Shown: piece after piece, positions 7,639 to 18,300 of the stretch
Layout: every line of letters starts with the position of its first letter
How positions within the stretch are numbered: the first letter of the stretch is position 1
Assembly: GCF_001273835.1 (NCBI RefSeq)
Contig: NZ_JHEI01000143.1
Location: forward strand, 89,239 to 153,238
Reading direction: 5' to 3'
Source: Leucobacter celer subsp. astrifaciens
GTDB taxonomy: Bacteria > Actinomycetota > Actinomycetes > Actinomycetales > Microbacteriaceae
Length of the DNA stretch: 64,000 bases
Position numbers and translations under genes: made by a program
The notes under the pieces: model-generated
What the model saw: the letters and a program-made list of their open reading frames with translations, nothing else
Told to the model about the DNA's origin: nothing
The model's database searches: none

Positions 7639-8762
7639 GAGCCCACCACCTCGGTCGACGCGGTCTGCGCCGATGGCGTATCCGGTGCGCCGATCCCGCG
7701 CCGCAGTCGCGGATCGACGACGTGCTCGAGCAGATCGGAGAGCAGCATGATGACCACGTACAGCAGCGCGATCACGACGACCGAGCCGATCACCACCGGC
7801 ACATCGCGCACCGTGGCCGCCTCGAGCAGCATGCGGCCGAGCCCCTGTCTGGCGAACAGGGCCTCCACCACCACCGCCCCGCTGAGCAGCGAGCCGTACG
7901 CCCAGCCCGAGAGTGCGATCCCCGGCAGCGCCGCGTGCCGCAGGGTGTGCCGCAGCAGCACCCGCGTCTCCGAGGCGCCGCGGGAGCGCGCCGTGGTCGA
8001 GAACGGCGCCGCGTCGGCCTCGGCCAGCGAGCCGTGCAGCACGTGCGCGAGGTAGCCGGCGATGGGCACGGCGAGCGTGATGACGGGCAGTACCAGGCCC
8101 GCCGGTTTCGCCCCCGTGCTCGTGGCGGGCAGGATCCCGAGTCCGCTGGCGAACACCAGGATCAGCACGGCGCCGACGAAGAACTGCGGGGTGACCGAGG
8201 CGACGGTCTCGACGCCGGAGAGGGCGGCGCGCACGACGCGACCGATCCGGCCGCGGCTCACCGCCCCGATGAGGGCGCCGACCACCGCGAGCACCCACGC
8301 GAGCAGCAGGGCGAGCGTCGCGATGAGCAGCGTCGGCGGCAGATTCGCGGCGAGCAGATCGGCGACCGGTTGCTTGCGGGCGTAGGAATCGCCGAACTGC
8401 AGCGTCGCGATGCGCCAGAGCTGCGCCAGGTACTGCACGACGAGCGGCTGCTCCAGCCCGTAGGCCTCCTTCGCCCGGGCGATGGCCTCGGGCCCGGCCT
8501 GGGAGCCGGGCCCGCCCATGATCGCTTCGAGCGGGTCGCCGGAGATCCGCAGCGCGAAGAACACCACCGTGGCGGTGAGCCACACCACGAGCAGCGCCGC
8601 GCCGATCCTCCCCGCGACGGCGCGCGCGATGAGCGCGCCCTTCCCGCCGGTTGAGCGAGCGCTCGTTCCGGCCTCCGTTCCGCCGGTTGAGCGAGCGAAG
8701 CGAGTCGAAACCCCATCCCTCCCGGGGGCTCCGACTCCTCGCTCCGATCCTCGCTCGACCAT
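7635..8762 (-). CDS. ABC transporter permease, DppB-like, with a repeat-encoded N-terminal extension
   Basis: The core of this 375-residue permease is typical DppB: AGRIGAALLVVWLTATVVFF as helix 1, RISGDPLEA, then GDSYARKQPV and an EAA loop (RGASETRVLLRHTLRHAALP). The only usable start in frame is ATG 8762, eleven bases after the binding-protein stop, with no good ribosome site of its own. As a result about 40 residues ahead of helix 1 (with SSTRFARSTGG-like sequence) are translated from repeats at 8644-8712, which the family normally lacks. Translation may be coupled to the upstream gene. Confidence 0.85.
   Translation of the reverse strand: MVERGSERGVGAPGRDGVSTRFARSTGGTEAGTSARSTGGKGALIARAVAGRIGAALLVVWLTATVVFFALRISGDPLEAIMGGPGSQAGPEAIARAKEAYGLEQPLVVQYLAQLWRIATLQFGDSYARKQPVADLLAANLPPTLLIATLALLLAWVLAVVGALIGAVSRGRIGRVVRAALSGVETVASVTPQFFVGAVLILVFASGLGILPATSTGAKPAGLVLPVITLAVPIAGYLAHVLHGSLAEADAAPFSTTARSRGASETRVLLRHTLRHAALPGIALSGWAYGSLLSGAVVVEALFARQGLGRMLLEAATVRDVPVVIGSVVVIALLYVVIMLLSDLLEHVVDPRLRRGIGAPDTPSAQTASTEVVGS
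8644..8712. repeat. two copies of the GTTGAGCGAG repeat inside the dppB-like 5' coding end
   Basis: The 18-base direct repeat CCGCCGGTTGAGCGAGCG occurs at 8644-8661 and 8680-8697; the second copy continues into AAGCGAGTCGAAACC. The same core recurs at 37083-37200 and, degenerate, inside the 6711-6806 palindrome. Here it is read in frame as the N-terminal extension of the permease. Confidence 0.75.
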
Positions 8763-8772
8763 CGGGGAGAGA

Positions 8773-10437
8773 CTACTCCGTCAGCTGCGCGTTGATGAAG
8801 GTCGGCGTGGCCACCGTGCCGAGCGTCGTGACGCCCGTGGCGCCCTGCACCAGGAAGTGGTTCTGCTGGTCGTAGAGCGGCAGCACGGTGAAGCTCTCGA
8901 GGATGCGCTGCTGCGCGTCGGCGTAGAGAGCGGTGCGCTTCGCCTCGTCGAGCGTCGCGGCGGCCTCGTCGAGGATGCGGTCGAGCTCGGGATCGGACAG
9001 CTGCGCGTTGTTGGCGAAGTAACCCGACGGCGCCGGGACGATGCTGTCGGAGTGGTAGACCGTCCGCAGCACGGCCGGACCCACCTTGGTGTAGGGCGCG
9101 CTCACGGCCTCGTACTCGTGCGCGGCGAGGGCGCCGTACCAGCTGCTCAGGTCGACGGGCGTCAGCACCACGTCGAAGCCGACCGCAGCGGCGTTGGCTT
9201 GGATCTGCTCGAAGAGCGACTGCTCCGCGGCCGTCGACTGGTTGGTGCTGACGGGGAAGCGCACGGTGAGGGTCTCGCCGTCCTTCTCTCGCACGCCGTC
9301 GGCGTTCTTCTCGGTCCAGCCGGCCTCGTCGAGCAGCTCATTCGCGGCGTCGGGATCCGTGGCGAACAGCGACTCGTCGCTCACCGCGGTGGGCTCGACG
9401 CTCGACAGCGGCGAGGAGGAGCGGGTCGCGGTGCCCTGGAAGAGCGCCTCGATGCCGGGGTCGGGGTCGGCGACGCGGATGAATGCCTCGCGCACGCGCT
9501 CGTCGTCGAAGGGCGCCTGGCCGGAGTTGAGCTCGATGCGATTGGATGCGCCGGGGCGGGGCGCATCGATGTGCTCGATGTCCGCGCCCTCGGCCGCGAC
9601 GATGTCGCTGGGCAGCGGGTTGTCGATCACGTGCACCTCGCCCGAGACGAGGGCTGCGTGGCGGGTCGCGGCGTCGGGGATGAAGCGCCACTCGATGCGT
9701 TCGAGGTGCGCGGGTCCCTCGTGGTCGGCCTCGGGACCCGGGGTGCGGTAGTCGTCGTTGCGCACGAGATCGATCTTCTGCTGCGGCGTCCAGCTCTCGA
9801 TGACGAAGGGGCCGGTGCCGATGGGCGCCTGGCAGTTCTCCTCCATGCCGCGCTCGATGCCGGCGGGCGACTGGATGGCGGTCCACTGCTGGCTCAGCGA
9901 CTCGAGCAGTGCCGAGTCGGGCTTGGAGAGGGTGAAGCGCACGTGCGTGTCGTCGACGGGCTCGATCTCGGCGATCTTCTGCACCGCGAGATAGCCGGTG
10001 GAGGACTGGGTGTCGGGATCCTGCAGGTGCTCGATGTTCGCCTTGACGGCTTCGGCGTCGAGCGGGGTGCCGTCGGTGAAGGTCACCCCGTCCTGCAGCG
10101 TGAAGTCCCAGGTGAGCCCGTCTTCGCTCGTGCTCCACTCGCTCGCGAGCCAGGGTGTGATCGCGCCGCTCGCGTCGCGTCCCACCAGCGGCTCGAGGTA
10201 CTGCGTCGAGATGAGCGCCTGGGGATAGTTGCCGCCGACGTGCGGGTCGAGGCAGGTGGGCTCGGCGTCGCCCGTGGCGTAGACGAGCGTGCCGCCCTCC
10301 TGCGCGACGCCGGATCCCGTTTCGCCCCCGCTCGTGTCGGGCGCGGAGCACGAGCTGAGCACGAGTGCGCCGCCGGCTGCGAGCGCCAGAAGACCGAGGC
10401 CGCGGGCGGCCCTGCCGGGGGAGGAATGCTGGATCAT
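8773..10437 (-). CDS. ABC transporter substrate-binding lipoprotein, family 5 (peptide/nickel type)
   Basis: A 554-residue SBP_bac_5 protein. The start ATG 10437 gives a lipoprotein signal: basic n-region, hydrophobic stretch LGLLALAAGGALVL and lipobox LSSC with acylated Cys30. Typical family blocks follow (LDPHVGGNYPQALIST, LTWDFTLQDGVTFTDGTPLDAEAVK, IGTGPFVIESW). It captures the ligand outside the cell for the permeases encoded downstream; the ligand (peptides or another small molecule) cannot be told from sequence. It is the first gene of the importer operon and divergent from a tetR gene. Confidence 0.9.
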   Translation of the reverse strand: MIQHSSPGRAARGLGLLALAAGGALVLSSCSAPDTSGGETGSGVAQEGGTLVYATGDAEPTCLDPHVGGNYPQALISTQYLEPLVGRDASGAITPWLASEWSTSEDGLTWDFTLQDGVTFTDGTPLDAEAVKANIEHLQDPDTQSSTGYLAVQKIAEIEPVDDTHVRFTLSKPDSALLESLSQQWTAIQSPAGIERGMEENCQAPIGTGPFVIESWTPQQKIDLVRNDDYRTPGPEADHEGPAHLERIEWRFIPDAATRHAALVSGEVHVIDNPLPSDIVAAEGADIEHIDAPRPGASNRIELNSGQAPFDDERVREAFIRVADPDPGIEALFQGTATRSSSPLSSVEPTAVSDESLFATDPDAANELLDEAGWTEKNADGVREKDGETLTVRFPVSTNQSTAAEQSLFEQIQANAAAVGFDVVLTPVDLSSWYGALAAHEYEAVSAPYTKVGPAVLRTVYHSDSIVPAPSGYFANNAQLSDPELDRILDEAAATLDEAKRTALYADAQQRILESFTVLPLYDQQNHFLVQGATGVTTLGTVATPTFINAQLTE

Positions 10438-10559
10438 GGGTGCGCTGAGCTCCTGCCATTTATTAGATCGGGTCAAACAACGAGAGTTTACCGTATGGCG
10501 GGTGCCGCGCACGGCATCGGGATCCAGGGCCTCCTCGCGCGCGGCGGTAGGCTGGGGGA

Positions 10560-11123
10560 ATGTCCACGCCCTCCCGCGGTCGACCGCACGCCTCCTCGCG
10601 CGAGGTGCTCGCCGACGCGGCCTGCGAGCTGTTTCTGGAGCAGGGCTACGAGTCGACCTCGGTGACCGAGATCACGCGCCGAGCCGGAGTGAGCCGGTCG
10701 AGTTTCTTCAACTACTTCGCGAGTAAGTCCGAGATTCTCTGGTACGTGCTCGATCGCCGGGTCGAGACGCTGCTGGGGGCACTCGCCGACTCTGGAGTCG
10801 AGCTGGTCGACGCGCTCGAGAGCTTCGCCGAGGGCGAGACGCCCGACACCCTTGCGCTCGCGATCGTCGACGCGCGCACCATGGGCGTGGAGGACGAGCT
10901 CGCCGCCGGGCGGGCAGCCCGGCAGGCCCGCATCGCCGAGGCGATCGCCGAACGGTTGGTGCGCGGCGGATCGGATCGGATCCGGGCCGAGATCCTCGCG
11001 GCGGGGTACGCCGCGGCGCTCGTCTCCGCCGTGTGGCGCTGGGCCGATCTCGGGGCCGGTCGCCATCGCCTCGACGAGCTGCTCGCCGAGGCGATGGGGA
11101 TCGCTCGCGAGTTGCTGGGCTGA
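10560..11123 (+). CDS. TetR-family transcriptional regulator
   Basis: A 187-residue protein. The N-terminal helix-turn-helix is clear (TSVTEITRRAGVSRSSFFNYF, then ASKSEIL, about residues 37-62), followed by a helical ligand-binding domain without a recognisable ligand class. A hexamer TAGGCT at 10548-10553 lies exactly six bases before the ATG, so the mRNA is probably leaderless. It is divergent from the binding-protein gene and convergent with the 14-helix exporter gene; either could be its target. Confidence 0.88.
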   Translation: MSTPSRGRPHASSREVLADAACELFLEQGYESTSVTEITRRAGVSRSSFFNYFASKSEILWYVLDRRVETLLGALADSGVELVDALESFAEGETPDTLALAIVDARTMGVEDELAAGRAARQARIAEAIAERLVRGGSDRIRAEILAAGYAAALVSAVWRWADLGAGRHRLDELLAEAMGIARELLG

Positions 11124-11147
11124 GCCGCAGGGCGGCGCGATCCAGGA

Positions 11148-12602
11148 TCAGATGGCCGTGGGGATCGACTCCCGGTCCTGGAAGGCGTGCTTGGGCACCA
11201 CGAAGAGCAGGGTCGCCGCCGCGATGAGCGCGGATCCGCCGCACACCAACCAGACCGTGACGTAGCCCTCGAAGCTGCCCGCCGTGCCGCCGTCGGCCGC
11301 GCCCGTGGCGCCCTGCATCAGTGCGATGCCGAATACCGCGGACGCCACGGCGCCACCGAGCGTCTTGGTGGAGTTCGTGAGTCCGGTCGCGACGCCGGTG
11401 CGGTCGGCCGGAGCCGCGGCCGCCGCCGCGGCGGGGAGCGCCGCGACGAGCGCGCCGGATCCGAGGCCCACGACGACCATGTTGAGCACGACCTGCAGGT
11501 AGCTGTGGTGGAAGGGCAGGAACATCAGGTACCCGATGCCGATGAGCGTCGCCGCCCCGGCGAGCGTGAGTCGCGGGGTGATCAGCCGAGCGCAGCGCGG
11601 GAAGGCGAGCGCGCCGACCACCATCGCGATGAGGTAAATGCCGATGGCGAGGGACGTGACGAAGCCGCGGGTGCCGAGGCCGTAGCCGTACACTTCGGGG
11701 TCGGTGCGCATGAAGGTCGAGAGCGGGGCCTGGGCGCCGAGCACGCTCATGCCGAAGAGCCCCGCGGTGAGGAAGACCGGAGCGAGGGCCGGGGAGCGGA
11801 AGAGCCGCACGTCGATGAGCGGATCCCGGTGCCGCAACTCCCAGAGCGCGAAGGGCACCACGAGCAGCAGGCCGAGGATCACGACGCCCCAGGCGAGCGG
11901 ATCGCCGACGCCGTTCAGCCGCAGCAGGCTGAGGCCTCCGGTGAAGGCGATGATGGCGAAGGAGATGAGCATGAGTCCGACGAAGTCGAGCCGGCCGCCC
12001 AGCTGCACGGGCGATTCGGTCACTCCGAAGGCGATGACGAAGTAGCAGATCGCCACGAGCACACCGGGCACGAGCAGCACGGGCATGAGCGGCAGCGTGT
12101 CGATGAGCTGGCCGCCCAGCAGCGCCCCGCTGATCGCACCGATCTCGAGTGCGGCGACCAGCAGCCCGGCCGCCTTCGCCGTCACCGCGGCGCGGTTCTC
12201 CTGACCCGCCGTGCGCGACCAGATCAGTGCGATCTCGAGCGGCAGCCACACGACGTAGACGCCCTGCAGGGTCCAGGCCGCGAGGAACAGCGGGAAGGTG
12301 TGGGCGAAGGGCAGTGCGAGCGTGGCGACAGCGGTGACGGCGGTGGACCAGAGCAGGATGCGCCGGTGCCCCACCATGTCGCCGAGCTTGGCGAGCGCGG
12401 GCACGACGAGCGCCGAGAGCATCAGCTGCGAGCCCTCCAGCCAGTTCACGTCGGCGTCGTTGACCCCGAGGTGGCGCGCGATGTCGGTCAGCATCGGGGT
12501 GTAGTAGCCCTGGATGAAGCCGCTCGTGAACTCGACGAATGCCAGGAATGCGACCACGCCCGTCAGGGCTCCGAATGATCGGCGCGCCATTCGCAACCCC
12601 AT
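11148..12602 (-). CDS. MFS transporter, DHA2 (EmrB/QacA) type, 14 helices
   Basis: The product of about 484 residues has some 14 hydrophobic helices. It carries the MFS motif A region (KLGDMVGHRRILL near residue 75) and a motif-C-like segment in helix 5 (EIGAISGALLGGQLID). The family exports drugs or metabolites using the proton gradient. The start is uncertain: ATG 12602 and ATG 12590 are both possible and neither has a strong ribosome site. It is tail-to-tail with the tetR gene (24 bases apart). Confidence 0.85.
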   Translation of the reverse strand: MGLRMARRSFGALTGVVAFLAFVEFTSGFIQGYYTPMLTDIARHLGVNDADVNWLEGSQLMLSALVVPALAKLGDMVGHRRILLWSTAVTAVATLALPFAHTFPLFLAAWTLQGVYVVWLPLEIALIWSRTAGQENRAAVTAKAAGLLVAALEIGAISGALLGGQLIDTLPLMPVLLVPGVLVAICYFVIAFGVTESPVQLGGRLDFVGLMLISFAIIAFTGGLSLLRLNGVGDPLAWGVVILGLLLVVPFALWELRHRDPLIDVRLFRSPALAPVFLTAGLFGMSVLGAQAPLSTFMRTDPEVYGYGLGTRGFVTSLAIGIYLIAMVVGALAFPRCARLITPRLTLAGAATLIGIGYLMFLPFHHSYLQVVLNMVVVGLGSGALVAALPAAAAAAAPADRTGVATGLTNSTKTLGGAVASAVFGIALMQGATGAADGGTAGSFEGYVTVWLVCGGSALIAAATLLFVVPKHAFQDRESIPTAI

Positions 12603-12764
12603 TCGCCTCACGCGCCCGCGTCGGTGCCGGCGCTTCTGAGGTGAGCTTACAGGCATTCCGAGGCGCGGATCCTGCCCTCTTGGCGCCCGAAGTTCGGCTC
12701 TCACCGTTGTCTCGGACGATATCCCGCGTGTCGATCCGAAACAGCGGTGAGAGCCGAGAGATCG

Positions 12765-12818
12765 GCGCGGGCGTGGGCGGAGGCGCGGGCGCGGGCGGAG
12801 GCGCGGGCGCGGGATCAG
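12765..12818. repeat. 18-bp tandem repeat, three copies
   Basis: The unit GCGCGGGCGCGGGCGGAG occurs at 12765-12782 (one mismatch), 12783-12800 and 12801-12818 (degenerate end). It lies in the 267-base gap between the exporter and peptidase genes, which is otherwise without gene-like frames. Degenerate copies of a cagagyccttgga-like motif follow up to 12880. Confidence 0.7.
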
Positions 12819-12869
12819 AGCGGCGGATCAGAGTCTCTGGCGCAGAGTCCTTGGATCAGCGCCCTTGGC

Positions 12870-14222
12870 TCAGAGCCCCTGGATGAGGGCGCGGTGGAAC
12901 AGCTCGCCGCGCGCCAGCTCCGAGACCGCCACGCGCTCGTCGACGCCGTGGATGGTGGCGCGCAGCTCGGCGGACATCGCGAGCGGCGCGAAGCGGTAGC
13001 AGGCCGGTGCGAAGGCGTGGAAGTGGCGCGCGTCGGTGGCCGCCATCATCACGTAGGGCACCGTCTGGGCGTCCGGATGCGAGCGCCCCACGGCCTCGGC
13101 GATGAGCGCGAACTGCGTGTTGTCGGTGGAAGACTCGGGTGAGGGATCGTCGCCGTCGATCACCTCGACCGTCACCCGCCGGTCGGCCACGCGTCGCCGG
13201 ACACGGCGCGCGGCGCTCGTGACGGTCTCGCCGAGTGCGATCCGCAGGTTCACGGTCGCCTCGGCCTGCGAGGGGAGCACGTTCGCGGCGGTGCCCCCGG
13301 AGAGCATGGTGGGTGCCACGGTGGTGCGCACGAGCGCGGCCGGTTCGGCGCCGAGTCGGCTGAAGAGGCGCGCGGTCAGCCAGGGCGACGCCGCGAGCAG
13401 GCGGTACAGCAGGCGCGCCGGCCCCGTGCCGCGCTCGGCGAAGAGCTCCAGCATGCGCGTGACGCCGGCCGGCGTGCGGGCGGGGAAGGTACTCGGCGTG
13501 AGGCGCCCGACCGCCCGCGAGATCCTGCCCACGGCCGTGAGCGACGGCGGAGCCGAGGCGTGCCCGCCGTCACCGCGCGCGCTCAGGCGCAGCGTGGCGA
13601 TCCCCTTCTCGCCCACGCCCACCATCGCGGCCCGTCCGCGCACGAGGGGGAGCGGGGCGTCGACCACGGCGCCGCCCTCGTCGAGCACGAGCCACGGGGT
13701 GATCCCGCGATCCCGGAAGCGCTCGGCGATGCTCCGCGCGGCGTCACCGAAGCTCTCCTCGTTGCCGCCGAAGGAGAGGTAGACGTCGCGGGCGGGCGCG
13801 AACCCCTCCGCGAGCAGCCCCTCGACCGCCTCGAGGATCACGAGCAGCGGCCCCTTGTCGTCGAGCGCGCCCCGGCCGAACACGTAATCCTGGGTGTCGG
13901 CGGCCTTCGCGATCCGACCCTCGAACGGCGGATAGGTCCAGGCGTCGCTCTCGTCGACCGGCACCACGTCGAAGTGGGCCATGAGCACGGCCGGATCCAG
14001 GTCCGGATCCTCGCCGCGCCAGCGGAAGCACAGCCCGAGGTCGGTGACGCGTTCGCGCTCCAGCCGCTCGTGCACCAGCGGGTACAGCTCCTCGAGCAGC
14101 TCGACGAAGCGTTCGAAGGGCTCGTGCCCGCGCTCCGCGATCTCCGCGGAGACCGTGGGCAGCTGGATCATGCGGGAGAGCCGCTCGGCGGCTCCGGTGC
14201 CCGGTGCTGCGGTGTCGCTCAT
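12870..14222 (-). CDS. M20-family metallopeptidase/deacylase (carboxypeptidase S-like)
   Basis: A 450-residue zinc hydrolase. Metal and catalytic blocks are visible: MAHFDVVPVDES near residue 81-92, GRGALDDKGPL near 116-126 and GGNEESFGD near 150, where the usual HDEE reads GNEE but both glutamates remain. The dimerisation lid domain follows (RTTVAPTMLSGGTAANVLPS). It probably hydrolyses small peptides or acylated amino acids in the cytoplasm. TACGGT lies at 14229-14234, six bases before the ATG, which suggests a leaderless transcript. Confidence 0.87.
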   Translation of the reverse strand: MSDTAAPGTGAAERLSRMIQLPTVSAEIAERGHEPFERFVELLEELYPLVHERLERERVTDLGLCFRWRGEDPDLDPAVLMAHFDVVPVDESDAWTYPPFEGRIAKAADTQDYVFGRGALDDKGPLLVILEAVEGLLAEGFAPARDVYLSFGGNEESFGDAARSIAERFRDRGITPWLVLDEGGAVVDAPLPLVRGRAAMVGVGEKGIATLRLSARGDGGHASAPPSLTAVGRISRAVGRLTPSTFPARTPAGVTRMLELFAERGTGPARLLYRLLAASPWLTARLFSRLGAEPAALVRTTVAPTMLSGGTAANVLPSQAEATVNLRIALGETVTSAARRVRRRVADRRVTVEVIDGDDPSPESSTDNTQFALIAEAVGRSHPDAQTVPYVMMAATDARHFHAFAPACYRFAPLAMSAELRATIHGVDERVAVSELARGELFHRALIQGL

Positions 14223-14306
14223 GCCCCCACCGTATCCTGTTCGCTCGGAATCGCGATGGCGCGCGACGACCGCTGAGATGAGGCCGGGGCCGAGGCGAAA
14301 CCGGGG

Positions 14307-16832
<2,526 letters not shown>

Positions 16833-17036
16833 TTAGAGCGCGACGATGTTGCTGGCCTGCAGGCCCTTGGGGCCCTGCTCGACGTCGAACTCGACGCGCT
16901 GGTTCTCGAAGAGATCGCGGCGGCCATTGCCCTGGATCGCGCTGAAGTGCGCGAAGACGTCGGAAGCTCCGTCGTCGGGGGTGATGAAGCCGAAGCCCTT
17001 TTCGGAGTTGAACCATTTCACGGTGCCGGTGGTCAT
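16833..17036 (-). CDS. cold-shock protein, CspA family
   Basis: A 67-residue OB-fold RNA-binding protein with the RNP1 motif KGFGFITP (about residues 15-22) and RNP2 VFAHFSAI. The ATG at 17036 is preceded by GAAGGA eight bases upstream. An apparently long leader (17037 to roughly 17170) precedes it, as is common for cold-shock mRNAs, but I cannot place the promoter. It is monocistronic, with a strong terminator just downstream. Confidence 0.95.
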   Translation of the reverse strand: MTTGTVKWFNSEKGFGFITPDDGASDVFAHFSAIQGNGRRDLFENQRVEFDVEQGPKGLQASNIVAL

Positions 17037-17266
17037 GCTGTGTTTCCTTCGTGTTGCTGGCCGCAACTGCGGCCGGGGTACCACGGCGACGGCGCCGACG
17101 TGGAGACTGGTAGCGTGCCGCGCTCCCTGGGGAGCCGCGGCGAATAAAACGTGCTGGATTGTTCCTACGTTCGGCATTACTGGTCTTGCCGACGAGCCTA
17201 GCTCACTCCGAGGCGATCCACCGCGGATCGTGACCGTCTTGTGTCCTTCGGTGACACGACGCCGGC

Positions 17267-17294
17267 TTGACAGAGGAGGATTCGGGCGTATTCT
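17267..17294 (+). promoter_or_regulatory. promoter of the nrtR-nad operon
   Basis: A perfect -35 TTGACA (17267-17272) and a -10 TATTCT (17289-17294) are separated by 16 bases. The palindromic operator candidate begins two bases downstream, across the expected transcription start. The first codon of nrtR is 55 bases further on. Confidence 0.7.
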
Positions 17295-17295
17295 T

Positions 17296-17320
17296 ACTTA
17301 TGGTCAAAGTGACTATAAGT
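17296..17320. promoter_or_regulatory. palindromic operator, probable NrtR site
   Basis: The sequence ACTTATGGTCA-AAG-TGACTATAAGT is an 11-bp inverted repeat with one mismatch around a 3-base centre. It is A+T-rich in a G+C-rich setting and directly follows the -10 box of the operon. Binding here would block transcription start or escape, which fits autoregulation by NrtR. I have not compared it with published NrtR motifs. Confidence 0.7.
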
Positions 17321-17349
17321 CGCAGGCGCGAGCGGAGAGGCGGTGAATC

Positions 17350-18300
17350 GTGCCGTACGAGAGCAGCAGTGTGAGCGAGCGGCGCTATCTGCCGCCCGCG
17401 GTCGCGGTCTCCGTCGTCGCCTTCGCGCTGAGCCCGCCCGCAGACGCCGCGCTCGGTGAACCCGCTGCGCCGGCCGCCGAGACGACGCTCTGGATTCCGC
17501 TGGTGCGCCGCACCCGCGCGCCGTTCCAGGGGCTCTGGGCCCTCCCGGGCGGCCCCACCCAGTGGGACGAGACCCTGAGCGACACGGCCCTGCGCACCCT
17601 GCGCGACGCCGTGCTGCGCGACCCCGGATACCTGGAGCAGCTGTACTCGTTCGGCGGGGTTGAGCGCTCCGCCGAAGCGCAGCGGCTCGTGACGATCGCC
17701 TATTGGGCGCTCTACGGAGAGCACGATCTCGCCGCTGCTCCCGTGCCCGGCGTCGCCGAGCACTCGGCCGCGGGGGCGCACGGGGTCGGCACCGGGAACG
17801 GAGCCGGCGGCGATCGGGAGCCAGTGCAGGCGGGTCGCTGGGATGATCCGGCCCGTTCCGTGCAGGCGTTCTCCGAGGCCGAGCACGATCCGTTCGCCAC
17901 CGGTTCCGGACACGACGCGAACGTCGCGTGGTTCTCGGCGGACCGCCTGCCCGAGCTCGCGTTCGACCACGCGGAGATCGTGGGATACGCCCTCGCGCGG
18001 CTGCGCTCCAAAACCGAGTACGCGGCGGTGGCGCACCGCTTCCTCGGCTCGGTGTTCACGCTCGCGCGGCTGCGCGCGGTGTACGAGGCTGTGCTCGGCG
18101 AGGCCGTGGATCCCGCGAACTTCCGCAGGCAGGCCCTCGCGCAGGGCAATCTCATCGACACGGGAGAGGTCGAGACGGGCACCCCGCATCGGCCCGCGCG
18201 GCTCTACCGCTTCCGAGGCGACCTCTCGATCGCGGGGGATCCCGACTGCCCCGACGTCCCCTATCGCAACCATCACACCTCAACGAGGAGCGCATCATGA
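17350..18300 (+). CDS. nrtR: NrtR-type Nudix-related transcriptional regulator of NAD synthesis
   Basis: A 316-residue protein with an N-terminal Nudix fold and a C-terminal winged helix. The Nudix box (about residues 65-87) keeps the G-x5-E part (GPTQWDE), but the REXXEE catalytic part reads RTLRDA, as expected for NrtR repressors that bind ADP-ribose-like ligands without hydrolysing them. The C-terminal block FTLARLRAVYEAVLG and NFRRQAL is the family's DNA-binding domain. An extra Gly/Ala-rich insertion lies near residues 130-170. The GTG start follows GGAGAGG. The stop overlaps nadA by ATGA. Confidence 0.88.
   Translation: MPYESSSVSERRYLPPAVAVSVVAFALSPPADAALGEPAAPAAETTLWIPLVRRTRAPFQGLWALPGGPTQWDETLSDTALRTLRDAVLRDPGYLEQLYSFGGVERSAEAQRLVTIAYWALYGEHDLAAAPVPGVAEHSAAGAHGVGTGNGAGGDREPVQAGRWDDPARSVQAFSEAEHDPFATGSGHDANVAWFSADRLPELAFDHAEIVGYALARLRSKTEYAAVAHRFLGSVFTLARLRAVYEAVLGEAVDPANFRRQALAQGNLIDTGEVETGTPHRPARLYRFRGDLSIAGDPDCPDVPYRNHHTSTRSAS

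Noticed and set aside
8482..10665. A 727-codon plus-strand frame opposite the binding-protein and permease genes
   Set aside because: Antisense to well-recognised ABC transporter genes; no domain and biased composition.
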